Assembly (NCBI RefSeq): GCF_013031405.1 | Contig: NZ_WPZY01000003.1 | Span: 399,287 to 463,286 of the forward strand | DNA from: Ruegeria sp. HKCCD8929 | Lineage (GTDB): Bacteria > Pseudomonadota > Alphaproteobacteria > Rhodobacterales > Rhodobacteraceae | Direction of reading: 5' to 3' | Length of the DNA stretch: 64,000 nt | Part shown: one piece after another, positions 61,612 to 64,000 of the stretch | Position numbering within the stretch: the first letter of the stretch is position 1 | Layout: the number at the start of each line of letters is the position of its first letter | The notes under the pieces: generated by a model | Databases searched by the model: none | Told to the model about the DNA's origin: nothing | What the model saw: only the letters and a program-made list of their open reading frames with translations | Made by a program: the position numbers and the translations under genes

Positions 61612-62520
61612 TCAGGACGTGCGGGCGATGAAATCATTGGTCAGATCAGCCAGCGCCTCGCCCACATCCTCCTGCAGGAAGTGACCCGCCCCCGGCAGCA
61701 CCACATGCGGCTGCCCCGTCGCGCCGGGACACAGGGTCTGAAACACCTTGTCGATCCCGGCCATGATCTTGTCCTCGGCGCCAAACGCCGTCAGCACCGG
61801 CGTGTCGAGCCCCCGGATCACTTGCCACGCCTGCCGGTTCGGCTCCGCCGCCGGATCGTCCGGCCCGTCCGGTACCAACATCGGAAACTGCCGTGCACCC
61901 GCCTTGTAGCTGTCATTCGGAAATGGGGCGTTGTAGGCCGCGACCTCCTCGTCGGACAGCTTCGAAACAGTCCCGCCATATACGATCCGGCCCGCGTTGA
62001 AGTCGGGCACCTCCTGGCTGAATGTGCGCCACAGGGCAAACGCCTCCCCCAACGGCTGGTCCCCGGTCGGCAACGCCGTGTTGGCGACCACGACGCGGGC
62101 AAACCGTTCGGGCATCTCGGCCCAGAGCCGCAGCCCGATCAGCCCACCCCAGTCCTGGCACACTATGGTGATGTCTGTCAGGTCAAGCTGGCGCAAAACC
62201 TCGCCCATCCAGAACACATGGCGGGCATAGGTATAATCCTCGCGTTGCGCAGGCTTGTCTGACTTGCCAAAGCCCACAAGATCCGGCGCAATCACCCGAT
62301 GCCCCGCAGCGGCAAAACGTGGGATCATGTGGCGATAGAGATAGGACCAACTCGGCTCGCCATGCATCACCAGAACCGGTGCCGCATCACGCGGACCTTC
62401 ATCGACGTAATGGACCCGTAGAGTGCCACCCTCGGCATCGTCCACCTCCAGATAGTTCGGCGCAAAAGGATAGTCCCTCAGCCCTTCGAAACGGTCGTCC
62501 GGTGTGCGCAGCGCCTTCAT
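61612..62520 (-). CDS. haloalkane dehalogenase (subfamily I-like)
   Basis: A 302-residue alpha/beta-hydrolase that cleaves carbon-halogen bonds. The oxyanion/halide region HGEPSWSYLYRHM is typical of dehalogenases; the nucleophile Asp and halide Trp lie in CQDWGGLIG, the second halide Trp in EAFALWRTFSQE, the acid Asp in AFGAEDKIM, and the catalytic His in LPGAGHFLQED. These match DhlA/DhmA-type enzymes. Close epoxide hydrolases are an alternative, but the Trp pair favours a dehalogenase. It is divergent from the NADPH-oxidoreductase-like gene. Confidence 0.88.
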   Translation of the reverse strand: MKALRTPDDRFEGLRDYPFAPNYLEVDDAEGGTLRVHYVDEGPRDAAPVLVMHGEPSWSYLYRHMIPRFAAAGHRVIAPDLVGFGKSDKPAQREDYTYARHVFWMGEVLRQLDLTDITIVCQDWGGLIGLRLWAEMPERFARVVVANTALPTGDQPLGEAFALWRTFSQEVPDFNAGRIVYGGTVSKLSDEEVAAYNAPFPNDSYKAGARQFPMLVPDGPDDPAAEPNRQAWQVIRGLDTPVLTAFGAEDKIMAGIDKVFQTLCPGATGQPHVVLPGAGHFLQEDVGEALADLTNDFIARTS

Positions 62521-62608
62521 GTCGGATCCTCCCTGTTACAGGATCAAGCCTAGCATTCGCCGCCGACCCGGCTAGGGTGGACGTCACGGCATTTGCAGAG
62601 GCACCGCA

Positions 62609-63601
62609 ATGAAAGCCATCACCTATCGCGCATTCGGGGCGGCACGAGACGTGTTGCAGGTTGAAGACCTCGAAAGCCCCACTCCGGGGCCCGGCGAGGT
62701 GCTGGTCGATGTTGCGTTCTCTGGCGTGAACCCGTCCGATGTAAAAGCCCGCGCAGGCGCCCGACCCGGCGTGACCAAACCGCCCTACCCCGTGATCGTA
62801 CCGCATAGCGACGGGTCGGGCGTGATCTCCGCCGTCGGCGACGGCGTGCCTGAAGGCAGGATCGGAGAGCGGGTGTGGATTTGGAATGGCCAATGGCAAC
62901 GCCCTTTCGGGACCGCGGCAGAGCAGATCGCGCTACGATCGGAACAGGCCGTCCGGCTGCCGGACTCTGTCTCGCTGGAAACCGGCGCGGTTCTGGGCAT
63001 ACCCGGCTTGACCGCCTGCCACACGGTTTTCTCGGGCGACGACATCGCCGGGCAGACGGTGCTGGTCCAGGGCGGTGCAGGCACCGTCGGATATCTTGCC
63101 GTGCAACTCGTCAAATGGGGCGGCGCCCGGGTCATCGCCACCGCCGGCAGCGGCAGCCTGAACCGGGTGCGGTCCGCCGGAGCAGATATCGCGCTGGACT
63201 ACACCACCCCCGATCTGGCCGAGCAGATTCTCGATGCCAATAACGGCCAGCCGGTACATCGAATCGTCGAAGTGGAATTCGGCCGGAACGCGGAAACCGA
63301 TGCGGCTGTCATCACCGAGAACGGGCGTATCAACGCCTATGGCTCAGCCAAGGCGACGACACCGCCCCTGCCCTTCTACCCGTTGATGTTCAAGTCCGTG
63401 ACACTTGAGATGGTTCTCATCTATCTGCAACCCCCCGAAATCCGTAACCAAACCATCGCGCAGCTGACCTGCGCGCTAAAGGAAGGCGCTCTCGATTGCC
63501 CGATTCAATCAGTGTACGACCTGTCCAACACCGCCGCCGCCCACGAAGAGGTCGAGGCCGGAGGACGCACCGGCGCGGTGCTGATCAGAACCGGTTCCTG
63601 A
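62609..63601 (+). CDS. NADPH:quinone reductase-like zinc-independent MDR protein
   Basis: A 330-residue medium-chain dehydrogenase/reductase. The NADPH-binding motif is VLVQGGAGTVGYLAVQLVKWGGA; GVNPSDVKAR and PHSDGSGVISAVGDG are typical of quinone reductases. The usual catalytic zinc cysteine/histidine set is absent. It might reduce quinones or enones. A long hairpin follows immediately. Confidence 0.9.
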   Translation: MKAITYRAFGAARDVLQVEDLESPTPGPGEVLVDVAFSGVNPSDVKARAGARPGVTKPPYPVIVPHSDGSGVISAVGDGVPEGRIGERVWIWNGQWQRPFGTAAEQIALRSEQAVRLPDSVSLETGAVLGIPGLTACHTVFSGDDIAGQTVLVQGGAGTVGYLAVQLVKWGGARVIATAGSGSLNRVRSAGADIALDYTTPDLAEQILDANNGQPVHRIVEVEFGRNAETDAAVITENGRINAYGSAKATTPPLPFYPLMFKSVTLEMVLIYLQPPEIRNQTIAQLTCALKEGALDCPIQSVYDLSNTAAAHEEVEAGGRTGAVLIRTGS

Positions 63602-63645
63602 CCCCGCCAAAAAATGCACTTTGGGCGACATTTTTTTGGCGGGCG
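63602..63645 (+). terminator. long hairpin after the quinone-reductase-like gene
   Basis: CCCGCCAAAAAATG (63603-63616) pairs with CATTTTTTTGGCGGG (63629-63643), one bulged T, across a 12-nt loop. It ends 47 bp before the tRNA gene and can act as a bidirectional terminator because both arms have A/T runs. Confidence 0.75.
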
Positions 63646-63690
63646 GCTCTTGAACCCCAAGTTCAACACGCGTAGATAGCCGCTCACCGT

Positions 63691-63765
63691 TGGGGTGTAG
63701 CCAAGTGGTAAGGCAGCGGTTTTTGGTACCGTGTATCGTAGGTTCGAATCCTACCACCCCAGCCA
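63691..63765 (+). tRNA. tRNA-Gln (anticodon TTG)
   Basis: A complete cloverleaf: acceptor stem 63691-63697 with 63755-63761, D stem GCC/GGC, anticodon stem 63716-63720 with 63728-63732, anticodon TTG at 63723-63725, T arm GTAGG/CCTAC with TTCGAAT loop, discriminator G and an encoded CCA (63763-63765). Confidence 0.97.
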
Positions 63766-63801
63766 TGATTTTCCCTTGTTGCGCCGTCCGGTGTGAATCG
63801 G

Positions 63802-63875
63802 TGTAGCGTGACAGAGCTTTTTTCAGCGTTTGACACGCTGTAGCGTGACAGAACTTTTTTCAGCGTTTGACACGT
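63802..63875. repeat. tandem 37-bp direct repeat next to tRNA-Gln
   Basis: Two adjacent 37-bp units (63802-63838 and 63839-63875) differ at two positions. Each holds TGTAGCGTGACAG, a run of six T and CAGCGTTTGACACG; AGCGT...ACGCT also forms an internal dyad at the junction. There are no spacers, so it is not CRISPR. The position, 36 bp after the tRNA, suggests the end of an integrated or transposed element. Confidence 0.6.
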
Positions 63876-64000
63876 AAAATTGCAGCAAGATGATTCTGTG
63901 GCGAGAGCTCTCTGTGGCCTGTGCCTCGGCCAAAGTACTTCGCATTGACCTTCCCCCGCGATCAGGGCCGGTTTGATCTGGAATCTTCCGGTTGGGTGTC
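63876..64000. other. unassigned sequence at the right edge
   Basis: No gene is identified. Two minus-strand reading frames are open from the window end back to about 63829 or beyond, but their translations are not recognised and they run through the tandem repeats. It may be the start of a mobile element that continues past the window. Confidence 0.35.

Noticed and set aside
63802..63875. CRISPR-like repeat
   Set aside because: Only two directly adjacent units without spacers and no cas genes in view.

Overview
The window looks like a chromosomal segment of a marine roseobacter-type alphaproteobacterium (Rhodobacterales, Ruegeria-like). This rests on the high GC content, tight gene packing with many ATGA/GTGA start-stop overlaps, the gene content, and a dispersed GC-hairpin repeat ending in a TATTT...GAAG tail. 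No rRNA, CRISPR array, prophage or complete insertion sequence is visible. One tRNA-Gln lies near the right edge.

Layout. (1) 1-8.1 kb: housekeeping and accessory genes, namely an SRAP/HMCES DNA-crosslink protein, a glutathione S-transferase (GST), a periplasmic 5'-nucleotidase, a DUF952-DUF1330-pyrD-arsC operon, a MATE exporter, two overlapping hotdog thioesterases and a MerR regulator. (2) 8.1-15.8 kb: a beta-oxidation operon headed by a second MerR regulator (acyl-CoA dehydrogenase, small ribbon-helix-helix-like protein, GST, thiolase, cupin, FadJ-type fusion). An ACGT-rich dyad region precedes it. (3) 15.8-19.3 kb: sulfotransferase, EamA transporter, a membrane-anchored protein that resembles an M48 peptidase without its zinc motif, and a secreted protein with an internal repeat. 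(4) 19.3-25.2 kb: a compact nucleoside-salvage operon cdd-deoA-deoB-add-upp, then a VOC-bicupin fusion. (5) 25.3-32.2 kb: malic enzyme, GFA protein, lipoprotein, prpE with a cluster of TTTGCAAA-like sites upstream, and an amidase. (6) 32.3-45.9 kb: dnaE, then xdhABC running directly into a BMP-type nucleoside/purine ABC transporter that ends at a strong terminator. (7) 45.9-53.8 kb: membrane and redox genes, including an HlyD/DUF3302 pair. (8) 53.8-63.6 kb: a left-pointing run of flavoenzymes (GcvT-fused dimethylglycine/sarcosine-dehydrogenase-like protein, GlcD-like oxidase), gamma-glutamyltransferase and a hydroxyacid dehydrogenase; then an SH3 protein, a haloalkane dehalogenase and a quinone-oxidoreductase-like gene. 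(9) 63.6-64 kb: hairpin terminator, tRNA-Gln(UUG), a tandem 37-bp repeat and unassigned DNA.

Two themes link the genes. Nucleoside and purine use: the 5'-nucleotidase can release nucleosides, the BMP-type ABC system can import them, cdd/deoA/deoB/add/upp dismantle them, and xdhABC oxidises the purine base. Acyl-CoA use: the beta-oxidation operon, propionyl-CoA ligase and malic enzyme.

The most unusual structural signal is the repeat family. At least two copies, in opposite orientations, sit in-frame inside xdhA and xdhB at linker positions. Other copies lie in intergenic regions, two of them as inverted pairs. No complete new defence or metabolic system could be supported; the best leads are this repeat family, the degenerate M48-like protein, and the repeats beside the tRNA gene.
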